From Mycobacteroides salmoniphilum (GTDB lineage: Bacteria > Actinomycetota > Actinomycetes > Mycobacteriales > Mycobacteriaceae): a DNA stretch of 64,000 bases. The stretch spans positions 1,736,001-1,800,000 of the forward strand of contig NZ_CP024633.1 in the NCBI RefSeq assembly GCF_004924335.1, given 5' to 3'. The notes below the pieces were generated by a model. The model was not told where the DNA came from, searched no databases, and saw only the letters and a list, made by a program, of their open reading frames with translations. This document shows positions 48,624 through 60,113 of the stretch, piece by piece. Position numbers and translations under genes: made by a program. The stretch's first letter is position 1. Each line of letters opens with the position of its first letter.

Positions 48624-49922
48624 GTGCCGAATTCAATAAACAAATCCACCATCGCGGACCGCGGCTCCGCTCGTCGAGTGGCCAGATGGATCACGTGGGG
48701 TGGCCCGCTCGTCCTTGCTGTCGCCCTGTTGTTGCACGCGGTCGTCTTCATTCACTGGCCGACGTATGCGCTGCAGATCGACGTGTTGGTGTATCGATTC
48801 GGTGGTACCCGGGTACTGGACGGGCTGGATTTGTACTCGATCGGGCGCAACGGCGAGCTCGACGATCTGCTGTTCACCTACACACCGTTCGCGGCATTGG
48901 TATTCACCCCGCTGGCCTTCATCACCGACTTCACGGCGCAGGTCCTGTCGCTCGTGGTGTTCCCGGCGCTCCTCGTCTACTCGGTGTGGCGCATGCTGGC
49001 CTGGCTGAATGTCTCCGCCAAGGCCGGGTTGTGGGGGTTGTTGGCCCTGTTGGTCGGGCTGGTTTCGTGGCTGGAGCCGGTCCGGCTCTCTATTCAGCTG
49101 GGTCAGATCAATCTGCTCATCCTGGCCGTCGTGGTGACGGACATCCTGGCTCCCAAACGGTGGAAGCTCGCAGGGGTCGGAATCGGGATCGTGGCCGGCA
49201 TCAAGCTGACTCCGATGATCTTCATCGTCTTCTTGGTCCTGGTGGGACGGATTCGCGCGGCCGTCGTCGCCACCGTCACGCTGATCGCCACCATCGGTCT
49301 GGGCTTCATCTTCCTGCCGTCCGCCTCGCACTACTACTGGGTGGACCGTGCCTTCGAGAAGATCAGCCGCATCACGCGCGATCCCACCGCGAGTACCAGC
49401 ATCAGCGGACTGTTTCTCCGACTGGACCTATCGGCCGGGACCGCCACCGCACTGTCTGTGCTGGTGATCGTGGCGAGCCTGGTGGTCGCAGTCCTGGCCT
49501 ACCGGCGAGATCAGCTGCTGCTGGCGACCTCCATCGTGGGTATGGCATCGGCGGCGGCATCGCCGTTCAGCTGGAGCCACCACTGGGTGTGGTTCGTGCC
49601 GTTGGTCGTCCATCTGGGTTACCGCGGTTACGTGCTGGGTAAGCGGGCGTCCGCGCTCACGATGTGGGCGTTCTGCGTGGTGTTCGCGGCCTGGTTCACC
49701 AGCCTGAGTGGCAAGACACCGGACTCCGGTGCGTTGACGCTGCGACCCGGCGGCGTGCTGGACGACCTGATCCCTAGCTTGTATGTGTTCGTTCATCTCG
49801 GGGTACTCGTGGCCAGCTGGATGTGGCTACGGCGCGATCCGTCGGGCGTGAACGATGTTGCGCGCGAAGACGAGCCGACACAGGCCGACGAGCTGGCGCC
49901 GGCCTCTCCGGCACACAATTAG
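48624..49922 (+). CDS. GT87-type polyprenyl-phosphomannose-dependent mannosyltransferase (Rv2181-like)
   Basis: A 432-residue protein with about ten membrane helices, of the DUF2029/GT87 family. The first extracellular loop carries the acidic catalytic site region QIDVLVYRFGG and LDLYSIGRNGELDDLLFTYTPF. Members such as Rv2181 and PimE add alpha-1,2 mannose to lipomannan, LAM or PIMs outside the membrane. GTG 48624 start. In M. tuberculosis Rv2181 lies on the opposite strand to Rv2182c as I recall; here both are on the plus strand, so this may be an inverted orthologue or a different paralogue. Confidence 0.85.
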   Translation: MPNSINKSTIADRGSARRVARWITWGGPLVLAVALLLHAVVFIHWPTYALQIDVLVYRFGGTRVLDGLDLYSIGRNGELDDLLFTYTPFAALVFTPLAFITDFTAQVLSLVVFPALLVYSVWRMLAWLNVSAKAGLWGLLALLVGLVSWLEPVRLSIQLGQINLLILAVVVTDILAPKRWKLAGVGIGIVAGIKLTPMIFIVFLVLVGRIRAAVVATVTLIATIGLGFIFLPSASHYYWVDRAFEKISRITRDPTASTSISGLFLRLDLSAGTATALSVLVIVASLVVAVLAYRRDQLLLATSIVGMASAAASPFSWSHHWVWFVPLVVHLGYRGYVLGKRASALTMWAFCVVFAAWFTSLSGKTPDSGALTLRPGGVLDDLIPSLYVFVHLGVLVASWMWLRRDPSGVNDVAREDEPTQADELAPASPAHN

Positions 49923-49931
49923 GCGGCACGC

Positions 49932-50423
49932 GTGCGTTATTTCTACGACACGGAATTCATCGACGACGGCCGCACCATCGAACTCATCTCGATCGGGATG
50001 GTGTGCGAAGACGGCCGTGAGTACTACGCAGTCTCCACCGCCTTCGATCCGCAGCAGGCGGGCCCGTGGGTACGTCAGAACGTGCTGCCCAAGCTGCCGG
50101 CGTTGTCGTCGCCGCTGTGGCGCTCACGCGGTCAGATCCGTGACGAGCTGGCCGAGTTCCTTGGGCTCAATGGTGGTGGGCCGGCCGACCCGATCGAATT
50201 GTGGGCCTGGGTGGGTGCCTACGACCATGTGGCGCTCTGCCAGCTGTGGGGACCGATGACGGCGCTGCCTCGGCCGGTCCCACGGTTCACCCTGGAACTC
50301 AAGCAGCTGTGGCACGACCTGGGCCAGCCTGCCGTGCCGAAACGGCCCGCCGACTCGCACGATGCACTGGTCGATGCCCGGTACAACCTGGCCCGCTACC
50401 GCGCGATGGTCCCGCCGGCCTGA
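49932..50423 (+). CDS. RNase AS-type 3'-5' exoribonuclease (Rv2179c-like)
   Basis: A 163-residue DEDDh exonuclease. Catalytic residues are D6 and E8 in FYDTEF, the mid-protein Asp in WVGAYDHVALCQLWG, and SHDALVDARYNL near residue 145. The M. tuberculosis homologue cuts 3' adenylated RNA. GTG 49932 is 9 bp downstream of the mannosyltransferase stop. The neighbour Rv2180c, expected between the two, is absent. Confidence 0.92.
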   Translation: MRYFYDTEFIDDGRTIELISIGMVCEDGREYYAVSTAFDPQQAGPWVRQNVLPKLPALSSPLWRSRGQIRDELAEFLGLNGGGPADPIELWAWVGAYDHVALCQLWGPMTALPRPVPRFTLELKQLWHDLGQPAVPKRPADSHDALVDARYNLARYRAMVPPA

Positions 50424-50466
50424 TCACTGCGCAATCCCGGGTAAAAATCCGCTGGTAAGGGGCGGT

Positions 50467-53159
<2,693 letters not shown>

Positions 53160-53166
53160 CGCATCG

Positions 53167-53172
53167 ATCGTA
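53167..53172 (-). promoter_or_regulatory. -10 hexamer for pknL (leaderless)
   Basis: Minus-strand TACGAT, seven nucleotides, then ATG 53159. Confidence 0.45.
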
Positions 53173-53198
53173 TCGACTGATGCGGGAACGCCTCGTCG

Positions 53199-53639
53199 TC
53201 AATGTGGCTTATCGAGCATTTCGCGGAGGGAGTTGAGCATCGGCCCGGCCCCCGAAAACAGCATCGTTCGCCATTGACGATGCAGGGGAATGGCAGGGTC
53301 GAACCGGCTGTAGGTGACGCGGAGTCGGGTGCCGCCGGGCTCCGGGAGCAGGTTCCACCGGGAGGTCACTTCGATTCCGGGGGCGGTCAGCACCTGTTCG
53401 ATGTGCTCGCAAGGCACCACGCTGGTGTAGGTGGTGCGGAGCACGCCATCGAAGCCGACCGCGGGCAGCGGATGGGTGATGAGGACACGGGTCTCGCCGA
53501 CCTCGACCGGTGCATTGTTGACTTCCTTCACCTGTGAGGCGGTGAGCTCCTGGGAGACGAGAACATCCCAGACCTTCTCCACGGGGTAGGGGTAGTACTC
53601 GCTGTGGGTGACCGATGTCGGATCGCCGGAACTCGTCAC
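53199..53639 (-). CDS. SRPBCC-family protein beside pknL
   Basis: A ~146-residue START/AHSA1-like protein: SEYYPYPVEKVWDVLVSQEL begins the fold, followed by VEVGETRVLITHPLP and GGTRLRVTYSRFDPAIPLHRQW. Ligand unknown. GTG 53639 is preferred because the longer frame (ATG 53723) would overlap the divergent start at 53722 and leave no promoter; this choice is uncertain. It stands 39 bp upstream of pknL on the same strand, and I do not recall it in M. tuberculosis, where a transposase remnant (Rv2177c) occupies the other side of pknL. Confidence 0.75.
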   Translation of the reverse strand: MTSSGDPTSVTHSEYYPYPVEKVWDVLVSQELTASQVKEVNNAPVEVGETRVLITHPLPAVGFDGVLRTTYTSVVPCEHIEQVLTAPGIEVTSRWNLLPEPGGTRLRVTYSRFDPAIPLHRQWRTMLFSGAGPMLNSLREMLDKPH

Positions 53640-53721
53640 GATCCGAAGGTTACGCGCGTCACCACACCCGGAGGACACTTTTGGACGACGGCGGCCCGCG
53701 GGACGACTAGCGTCATTGGTC

Positions 53722-54126
53722 ATGAGCGCAATTCCCTACGTCGCCGACACACTTGACGCCGATGAGCCGCTGTTCTCTCTCAAGGAGGTGGCTGGGCGCC
53801 TGCGGGTAACGGTGAGCAAGGTTCAGCAATATCTGCGCGACGGTGAACTGATCGCGGTGCGGCGCAATGGCGAAATCAAGGTTCCCGTCATCTTTTTCAG
53901 CCCCGAAGGGCCCGTGGTGAAGCATTTGGCCGGGCTGTTGTCCGTGCTGCGCGACGGGGGATACCACGAGCCGGAAATCATGCGCTGGTTGTTCACCGGT
54001 GATGAGTCGCTCACGGTGACCAGGGATGGCACCACCGAACGTATCGAGGCGGCCCGCCCGGTCGACGCGCTGCACGGCCACCAAGCCCGCGAAGTGCTGC
54101 GGCGGGCGCAGGCCATGGCTTACTAG
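53722..54126 (+). CDS. Winged-helix/HTH DNA-binding protein, PknL substrate (Rv2175c-like)
   Basis: A 134-residue DNA-binding protein. LFSLKEVAGRLRVTVSKVQQYLRDG is an excisionase-like HTH (key part: LRVTVSKVQQYLRDG), and the C-terminal half is nearly identical to Rv2175c (RWLFTGDESLTVTRDG, PVDALHGHQAREVLRRAQAMAY). In M. tuberculosis PknL phosphorylates Thr9 of Rv2175c and blocks DNA binding. With ATG 53722 (TAGCGT eight nt before it) the N-terminal segment carrying that threonine is absent. Converges with mptA through a shared CTAG. Confidence 0.88.
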   Translation: MSAIPYVADTLDADEPLFSLKEVAGRLRVTVSKVQQYLRDGELIAVRRNGEIKVPVIFFSPEGPVVKHLAGLLSVLRDGGYHEPEIMRWLFTGDESLTVTRDGTTERIEAARPVDALHGHQAREVLRRAQAMAY

Positions 54127-55670
54127 GCGGCAGGTGCCGGCGTATCGGCCTCGGCCGGTTCGGGTTCGTGGGACTCCGGTGCGGTATTGATCATCCGCCA
54201 TGCGATGGCTGCACAGGTCGCCGCGATCAGCACGTGGATCCACACGTACATGCCGTGGGAGCCATCGGGTTTGAAGATCACCATGATCCAGGTGGAGAAC
54301 CCGGCGATGGCGGCGATGGCGGCGCGTGATTGCAGCAACGGCGCCGCGATGGCCAGCGGCCACGTGTAATACCAGGGCAGCGCGGCCGGTGCCATGAGCA
54401 CCACGATCACCATCGCCCACAGGATCCCGAACATCGCGTCGCGTTCGTTATGGCGGTGCCGCCACCACACCACCGGCAGCGCCAGTGCCACTAGTGCGGC
54501 GCCGACAGCGCGGGTGATCGACAGCAAGGCATCGAAGTTGACGGTGACGAAAAGGCCTGCGAAGACGTTGATGAGGTTGGCGACCGCGGTAGGCACCGTC
54601 AGCCAGTTGATGATTTTCACCGAGCCCGCCAGTGCGGGGAGCCATCCCAGGCCGACTCCGGCGATCCAGGACAGCACTGCGAAGACCGCGGCCACGATCG
54701 TGACAGAGGCCGCCGATGCCATGGCGAACGCGATGACCGGGCGGCGCTGCGGCGAGCCCTCGTCGGCACTCTGCACGAGTCGGCGCATCCAGATCCACAC
54801 CAGGAAGGGCAGTGCCAGTCCGGCGGTGGCCTTGACGGCGACCGCCAATGTCACGACGGCGACGCCCCAAACATGGTGCCGCTCAAGGGCGAGCGCGATG
54901 CCCGCCATCATGAGTCCGACCATCAGCATCTCGTTGTGCACACCGCCCATGAGATGGATGATGACCAGCGGGTTGAGCACACAGATCCACAGCGCCTTGC
55001 TGGCGTTGGCGGAAAGACAGCGCGCGACGCGGGGTGTGGCCCATACCAGCAGGGCCAGGCCGGGCAGCATGCACAGGCGCAGCAGCATGGTTCCCGCCAC
55101 CACGTCGTCTCCGACGATCTGGGTGACGAATCGTGCGATAAGCATGAACAGCGGCCCGTACGGCGCGGTCGTGGTGGACCAGATCGGACTGACGTTCTCC
55201 AGCAACGGGTTCGGGTTCTCTACCGGTCCCACCACGTACGGATCGAATCCGTCGCGCAACAGTGCGCCCTGGGCGAGGTAGGAGTAGGCATCCCGGCTGA
55301 ACACCGGTACGGAGGCCAGCAACGGCAGCAGCCAGCAGGGAATGACGACCAGGATGGACTCCTTGGTCACCTTGCCGGCGATCACATGTCGACCCAGCCC
55401 GAGCCACGCCAGCAGCATGAGAACCACCCCGAGCCACATGCAGATCGAGGACACCACCAACCCGTGGCCGAAACGCAACCAGGACAGCCCAACCGATTCC
55501 AGCAGCGGGTCGTGTTGCCGGGTGCTGCCCGCACCTAGTCCGCCGATGGCAATGAGGATGGCGCCACCGAATCCGGTGACAGCCGCGCGTCCGGCGTGGG
55601 ACCGTAGGAAGACGGCTGCCCGCCCGGCAGTTTTCAGGGGAGGCTCCAGCGCCTTTGATGATGTACTCAC
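54123..55670 (-). CDS. mptA: Alpha-1,6-mannosyltransferase MptA
   Basis: GT-C fold enzyme with about 13 helices that extends the alpha-1,6 mannan backbone of lipomannan using polyprenyl-phosphomannose. The protein has 515 residues, one fewer than I recall for Rv2174. The first loop DAYSYLAQGALLRDGFDPY has the acidic motif of the family, followed by STTTAPYGPLFM. GTG 55670 is four nt past the idsA2 stop, so the prenyl synthase and the prenyl-P-mannose-using enzyme form one operon. C-terminal Glu/Pro/Ala tail. Confidence 0.93.
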   Translation of the reverse strand: MSTSSKALEPPLKTAGRAAVFLRSHAGRAAVTGFGGAILIAIGGLGAGSTRQHDPLLESVGLSWLRFGHGLVVSSICMWLGVVLMLLAWLGLGRHVIAGKVTKESILVVIPCWLLPLLASVPVFSRDAYSYLAQGALLRDGFDPYVVGPVENPNPLLENVSPIWSTTTAPYGPLFMLIARFVTQIVGDDVVAGTMLLRLCMLPGLALLVWATPRVARCLSANASKALWICVLNPLVIIHLMGGVHNEMLMVGLMMAGIALALERHHVWGVAVVTLAVAVKATAGLALPFLVWIWMRRLVQSADEGSPQRRPVIAFAMASAASVTIVAAVFAVLSWIAGVGLGWLPALAGSVKIINWLTVPTAVANLINVFAGLFVTVNFDALLSITRAVGAALVALALPVVWWRHRHNERDAMFGILWAMVIVVLMAPAALPWYYTWPLAIAAPLLQSRAAIAAIAGFSTWIMVIFKPDGSHGMYVWIHVLIAATCAAIAWRMINTAPESHEPEPAEADTPAPAA

Positions 55671-55674
55671 GTGA

Positions 55675-56718
55675 TCATGCGCTCCGGTTGGACACCAATC
55701 GGACGAGGTCTGACAGTGCGGCACGCGCGTCGTCGGCGATATCGGCGCCGGCCAACTGGTCCAGTGCACGGTGTGTGTGCTCTTCGATACGGGATTCAAC
55801 GGCGGCCAGCGCGCCCAAGTCGACTATCAATGAACACATCTGCGCGACCTGCTGATCGGTGAGCGGGCTGCCGATCCAGGAGTGCAGCATGTCCTCGGCG
55901 GCACTGTCCTTGACGCGTGCCAGCCGCAGAGCCTCGGCCAGCAGCACGGTGCGCTTTCCGGAACGCAGGTCGTCGCCGGCAGGTTTTCCGGTCACCTTGG
56001 GATCCCCGAAAACCCCGAGCACGTCGTCGCGCAGCTGGAATGCGACGCCGATATCCAGTCCGACATCACCGAGAAGTCCGGAGATCTCCGGGTTCTCGGC
56101 CGCGATCGCCACACCCAGCTGCAACGGTCGCTGCACGGTGTAGCCGGCGGTTTTGAAGCGGATCACGCGCAGGGCTGTTTCGACGGACTCGTCGCCAGAG
56201 GATTCGGACAGAATGTCCAGATATTGGCCGCCGAGCACCTCGCTGCGCAGGATTGACCACACGCCCCGTGTCCGCGCATGTGCCTCCGGAGACAACCGTG
56301 CCCCGGCCACCATGTCATCGGCCCAGGTAAGTGCCAGATCGCCGAGGAGGATCGCGGCGGAAATGCCGAATTGTTCGGGGGAGCCGGACCAGCCGTTCTC
56401 GCGGTGGAGGGCGGCGAACTCGACGTGGATGGTGGGTTCACCGCGGCGAGTGGCGGAGCTGTCGATGACGTCATCGTGGATCAGCGCGCAGGTGTGCAGT
56501 AGTTCGAGTGCGGCACACACCCGCAGTACTTCGGGGTTCCACGGGTCGGGATCCTCGGTGACCGCTCGCCAGCCCCAGTAAGCGAACGCCGGACGCAGCC
56601 TCTTGCCGCCACGCAGCACAAACTGGTCGAGGGCGGTGATCGCATGCTCATAGTTCTGTCCGATATGCGCGGTGTGCTCGCGGCATTCGGCCAGGAACTG
56701 GCTCAGTTGGTCGCTCAC
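55675..56718 (-). CDS. idsA2: Polyprenyl (geranylgeranyl-type) diphosphate synthase
   Basis: A 347-residue trans-isoprenyl diphosphate synthase. First Asp-rich motif DDVID with the conserved RGGKRLRP and second motif QLRDDVLGVFGD, followed by GKPAGDDLRSGKRT. It condenses isopentenyl diphosphate into allylic chains. Chain length is not certain from the residues before the first motif (LELLHTCALIHDD). GTG 56718 matches the Rv2173 N-terminus. It is the first gene before mptA and may supply its lipid carrier precursor. Confidence 0.93.
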   Translation of the reverse strand: MSDQLSQFLAECREHTAHIGQNYEHAITALDQFVLRGGKRLRPAFAYWGWRAVTEDPDPWNPEVLRVCAALELLHTCALIHDDVIDSSATRRGEPTIHVEFAALHRENGWSGSPEQFGISAAILLGDLALTWADDMVAGARLSPEAHARTRGVWSILRSEVLGGQYLDILSESSGDESVETALRVIRFKTAGYTVQRPLQLGVAIAAENPEISGLLGDVGLDIGVAFQLRDDVLGVFGDPKVTGKPAGDDLRSGKRTVLLAEALRLARVKDSAAEDMLHSWIGSPLTDQQVAQMCSLIVDLGALAAVESRIEEHTHRALDQLAGADIADDARAALSDLVRLVSNRSA

Positions 56719-56835
56719 CGCATCGGTCAGGTGCCGGGCGTTGGCAGCGGCTACGTTGACACTCAGCGGGGCGTCCTTTCACGGTGCGGTAATTGGTCCC
56801 GGATGCGCGGGGAGTGAACCCAGACTAATCGCACC

Positions 56836-56841
56836 TATCCT
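56836..56841 (+). promoter_or_regulatory. -10 hexamer for metF-like gene (leaderless)
   Basis: TATCCT, six nucleotides, then GTG 56848. Confidence 0.5.
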
Positions 56842-56847
56842 GGACGG

Positions 56848-57828
56848 GTGACAACTCACCCGCTCGACCGTGACGCATCGGTCGCCGAGCTGCAGGATCC
56901 GGGGTCGATCGCCGATCGACTGGCCGCGGTTGCGCCCGGTGATGTCGCGTTCTCGGTGGAGTTCATGCCGCCCCGCGACGAGGCGGCCGAGGCTCGGTTG
57001 TGGCGGGCAGCAAGAGTTTTCGAGCGGTATCAGCCGGTGTTCGTCTCGGTGACCTATGGTGCGGGCGGCTCCACCCGTGACCGTACGGTGCGGGTGACCG
57101 GTGAGCTGGCCGAGAACACCACCTTGCTTCCGGTCGCGCACCTGACCGCCGTCGGCCATACCGTCGACGAGCTGCGCGCCATGGTGGGCGCCTATGTGGA
57201 CCGTGGCATCACCAATATCCTTGCCCTGCGCGGCGATCCGGCTGGAGACGTGAATGCGGAATGGATTCCGCACCCAGGTGGCCTGACCTACGCCGAAGAG
57301 CTGGTGCGGCTGGTTCGTGATCTGGGTGATTTCCACGTCGGCGTGGCCTCTTTCCCGGAGGGCCACCCGCAGGCGATCGACCTGGAACGCGATACGGCCA
57401 ATCTGGTGAACAAGCTGCGGGCGGGGGCCGAGTACTCCATTACCCAGATGTTCTTCGACGTCGATGACTACCTGCGGTTGCGTGATCGGGTGGTGGCCGC
57501 CGATCCAGAACAAGGCGCCAAGCCGATCGTTCCCGGGTTGATGCCCATCACGTCGCTGCGGTCGGTGCGTAGGCAGGTCGAGCTCTCCTCGTCCACGCTG
57601 CCTGCTGCGCTGGAAGAACGGCTTCTCCGGGCTGCCGGAGGCGGTCCGGAAGAGAACCGTGACGAGGTTCGCAAGGTCGGCGTCGAGGTCACCACCGCGA
57701 TGGCCTCCCGGCTGATCGCCGAGGGCGTTCCGTGCGTGCACTTCATGACGCTCAACTTCGCACGGGCCACCTCCGAGGTGCTGGAGAACCTCGGGGTGCG
57801 GGTTACTCCGGGAACTGGTCGGGCGTAA
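56848..57828 (+). CDS. metF: 5,10-methylenetetrahydrofolate reductase
   Basis: A 326-residue TIM-barrel MetF-type enzyme that makes 5-methyl-THF for methionine synthesis. Landmarks are FSVEFMPPRDE (catalytic Glu region), FVSVTYGAGGSTRDRT, NILALRGDP, the FAD-binding HVGVASFPEGHP, and AGAEYSITQMFFD. The M. tuberculosis homologue Rv2172c has been assigned as its MTHFR in recent work, as I recall. GTG start with a leaderless box. The last 26 nt overlap lppM in antisense. Confidence 0.93.
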   Translation: MTTHPLDRDASVAELQDPGSIADRLAAVAPGDVAFSVEFMPPRDEAAEARLWRAARVFERYQPVFVSVTYGAGGSTRDRTVRVTGELAENTTLLPVAHLTAVGHTVDELRAMVGAYVDRGITNILALRGDPAGDVNAEWIPHPGGLTYAEELVRLVRDLGDFHVGVASFPEGHPQAIDLERDTANLVNKLRAGAEYSITQMFFDVDDYLRLRDRVVAADPEQGAKPIVPGLMPITSLRSVRRQVELSSSTLPAALEERLLRAAGGGPEENRDEVRKVGVEVTTAMASRLIAEGVPCVHFMTLNFARATSEVLENLGVRVTPGTGRA

Positions 57829-58483
57829 ACCGCGAGGATTGGTCACGGTCCAGCCACGCCAAGGACGCGACGAGGGCGCCGACCAGCAGCGCAGAGATCG
57901 TCACGAAGATCGCGGCTCCGTTGAACGAGCGGGTGCTGGGGTCGCTGTAGCGAGCGGTGGCGCTGAACGTACTCACCACACCGGGATTGAGTTTCCATTG
58001 CACGGCATCGGAGCCGAGCGTCTCCCCGTTGGTCGATTCGATATCGCCGGGAAAGGAAATAGCCAGCGACACATCGGCATTTGACGTGTCTTCCAAGGCG
58101 GTGAGATCGGCGCGGCCTTCCAGAACGACCACCTCGCCGTTGCGCCGCAGCGTCAGATCGAATCCAGCGGCGTTCTTGTTCATCCCGGCCAGCTGGGGGA
58201 CCTCCGCGAAGGTCAAATCGTTGAAGATGGCGCGCGACCCCACCATGCCGTTCTCCTCGTACTCGCCCACCTGAACCTTCTGGGCGAACGACATGTTGCG
58301 ATCGAGCTGAGGGCCCTTATCGTCCTTGCCCTGCGGTTTAGCGACGGCGATCAGTTGGCCGGAGACGTGATCGTCGGTGGTCACGGTCATCGAGGCCTTG
58401 ACGCGTACGCATCCCGACAGCAGCGGCAGCGTCGTCAACAACAGCACGGCGGCGATGCGCGCCACGCGCCCTGACCTAGTCAT
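57803..58483 (-). CDS. lppM: Lipoprotein LppM
   Basis: A 226-residue lipoprotein. Signal peptide with lipobox LSGC (Cys25), an external domain (MTVTTDDHVSGQLIAVAKPQG ... SFAQKVQVGEYEENGM) and a C-terminal membrane helix around 188-210 (FVTISALLVGALVASLAWLD), an unusual double anchor also present in the M. tuberculosis LppM, which affects phagosome trafficking. The start overlaps the upstream GNAT stop by ATGA. The tail overlaps metF by 26 nt. Confidence 0.92.
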   Translation of the reverse strand: MTRSGRVARIAAVLLLTTLPLLSGCVRVKASMTVTTDDHVSGQLIAVAKPQGKDDKGPQLDRNMSFAQKVQVGEYEENGMVGSRAIFNDLTFAEVPQLAGMNKNAAGFDLTLRRNGEVVVLEGRADLTALEDTSNADVSLAISFPGDIESTNGETLGSDAVQWKLNPGVVSTFSATARYSDPSTRSFNGAAIFVTISALLVGALVASLAWLDRDQSSRFTPDQFPE

Positions 58484-59142
58484 CGTGGCTCATCGTGCCA
58501 GACGGCGGATACATCCGGTTGCCGATATCCGGGCTCCAACGGCAAAGGCCGGCCAAGCACGGCGAATCGCCTGGGATCTCCGGCGAACTGATGCTGGCGG
58601 ACGACATCGGTGAATCCGAGCCGCCGGTACAGCCGCCACGCTCGGTTGGACTCGCCGGTGATCTCGGGGGTGGACAGCAGGACATGCGATTCGGAGCGAC
58701 CCGCCAGCAGCCGCCGCGCCAACGCCTCGCCAAAACCGTGGCCCTGAAGCGCAGGGTCAACATGCAGCTCCGTCAGCTCGAAGTACTGGTCGAGCAAGGC
58801 GCTGATGCGGTCGCGCGGCACCCCCGACTTCCGCAGGCCCTGGCTGACCTGCTGGTGCCACCATTGGTCGGCGGCACCGCGGTAGCCGTACGCGATCCCG
58901 ACGATGCGCGCCTGGTCCATAAGGTCCGCGTCGGGTCCGGTGTCGTCAGACGATGGGATAGTGGGAGCATCGAAGATGGCGGCCGCCTGCCACCCGCGTC
59001 TGCGGCTGTGCTCCAGCCACATGGGCGCGCGCTGATCCTCGGTGCCGTGCGGATAGCCCATGGCGATGACATAAACACGAAGCGCTTCGCTGAGCCTGCG
59101 CTGCATATCGCGTTGCGACAAGTCGGCCAGGAATGTCGTCAA
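58480..59142 (-). CDS. GNAT acetyltransferase, Rv2170-like
   Basis: A 220-residue acetyltransferase. Motif A is LTELHVDPALQGHGFGEALARRLLAG near residues 135-160 (acetyl-CoA pyrophosphate loop QGHGFG), followed by NRAWRLYRRLGFTDVVR. The N-terminus is an Rv2170-type extension (RVYVIAMGYPHGTEDQR). Rv2170 has been reported to acetylate isocitrate dehydrogenase and isoniazid. TTG 59142 with GGAC upstream is the best start. Translationally coupled to lppM. The 280 bp upstream contain no supported gene. Confidence 0.87.
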   Translation of the reverse strand: MTTFLADLSQRDMQRRLSEALRVYVIAMGYPHGTEDQRAPMWLEHSRRRGWQAAAIFDAPTIPSSDDTGPDADLMDQARIVGIAYGYRGAADQWWHQQVSQGLRKSGVPRDRISALLDQYFELTELHVDPALQGHGFGEALARRLLAGRSESHVLLSTPEITGESNRAWRLYRRLGFTDVVRQHQFAGDPRRFAVLGRPLPLEPGYRQPDVSAVWHDEPR

Positions 59143-59422
59143 CGTGCGTCCTTTTGGTTTCCGTGCGGGCTTCGGGTGTACCGCCCGGGTTTATCACGCT
59201 CTGCCCAGTCCTGGGTGCTGTCGCGGTTTTCGCCGGGTCCGTCGGCGCGCCGCGTCGTTGGGGGGTGCCCGGTAGGGCTTGGCTGGGAGATTGGTGGGTG
59301 AACCGGGTGGTATAGCGGGTATTCACCTCGTATTATGAACGTGAGGGTGTTGTAACCGCGGCACCCTTGATAAAACGACACGACATACTCAACCGGTTGC
59401 GATGCGCCAGAGGGAGGGACCG

Positions 59423-59830
59423 ATGCCACTCTCCGAGCACGAGCAGCGCATGCTCGACCAGATTGAGAGCGCGCTGTACGCGGAGGATCCCAAGTTTGCG
59501 TCGAGTGTGCGCGGAGGACGCCTGGGTGCGACCTCCGGCCGCCGCCGCCTGCAGGGTGCGGCTCTTTTCTGCATCGGATTGGCCATGTTGGTGGTCGGCG
59601 TCGCGGTGCCCGCCACCCAGATGGGGAACTTCCCGATCCTGAGCGTCATCGGGTTCGTGGTGATGTTCGGGGCCGCGGTCTTCGCAATCATCGGAAGCCG
59701 ACGTTCCGAGGCGGGTGTTGCCGGGCACGTGGGGCCAGGTGGGGCCAGTGGCCGCATTCGCCGCCCCCGTGCCGCCGGGTCGTTCGCGCAGCGCATGGAG
59801 GAGCGGTTCCGCCGCCGTTTCGACAACTGA
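59423..59830 (+). CDS. DUF3040 membrane protein (Rv2169c-like)
   Basis: A 135-residue protein with the DUF3040 start MPLSEHEQRMLDQIESALYAEDP, then two helices around 46-92 (GAALFCIGLAMLVVGVAVP and ILSVIGFVVMFGAAVFAIIG) and a basic C-terminus (RMEERFRRRF). Unknown function; found near the division cluster in many actinobacteria. ATG 59423 with GAGGGA upstream is used in place of the longer frame. Followed by a hairpin terminator. Confidence 0.9.
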   Translation: MPLSEHEQRMLDQIESALYAEDPKFASSVRGGRLGATSGRRRLQGAALFCIGLAMLVVGVAVPATQMGNFPILSVIGFVVMFGAAVFAIIGSRRSEAGVAGHVGPGGASGRIRRPRAAGSFAQRMEERFRRRFDN

Positions 59831-59859
59831 CCAACGTCATCTAACGCAGCTCCACATCA

Positions 59860-59886
59860 CAGACCCGCGCAGTCCGCGCGGGTCTG
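59860..59886 (+). terminator. Hairpin terminator after the DUF3040 gene
   Basis: Perfect 11-bp stem CAGACCCGCGC / GCGCGGGTCTG with a 5-nt loop, 29 nt past the stop, followed by TTGCTGTGTG. The rest of the 360-bp gap to mraZ holds the MraZ boxes and presumably the cluster promoter; no gene seen. Confidence 0.75.
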
Positions 59887-60113
59887 TTGCTGTGTGCGTT
59901 GCTGCCTGAACGGCTCGACCCGGCGGCGGCCCGCCGTGGGGTGATCGCTCGCAAGCCCATCCGTCCGGGCAGGCCAAATCGTTATCAACTCGTCGGGATA
60001 CTGGTGCCCCACTCGTCCCCACTAGGTTGACCTGGGGAAACGCTATGTCGGTGACCCCCGTCGACCAGATGGTGGGTGCATCGTGGGGAGACACGCGGCA
60101 AATCAGATTCAAA

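Noticed and set aside
59143..59422. Possible tRNA or small gene between the GNAT and the DUF3040 gene
   Set aside because: No cloverleaf and no frame with coding bias. It most likely holds two divergent promoters.
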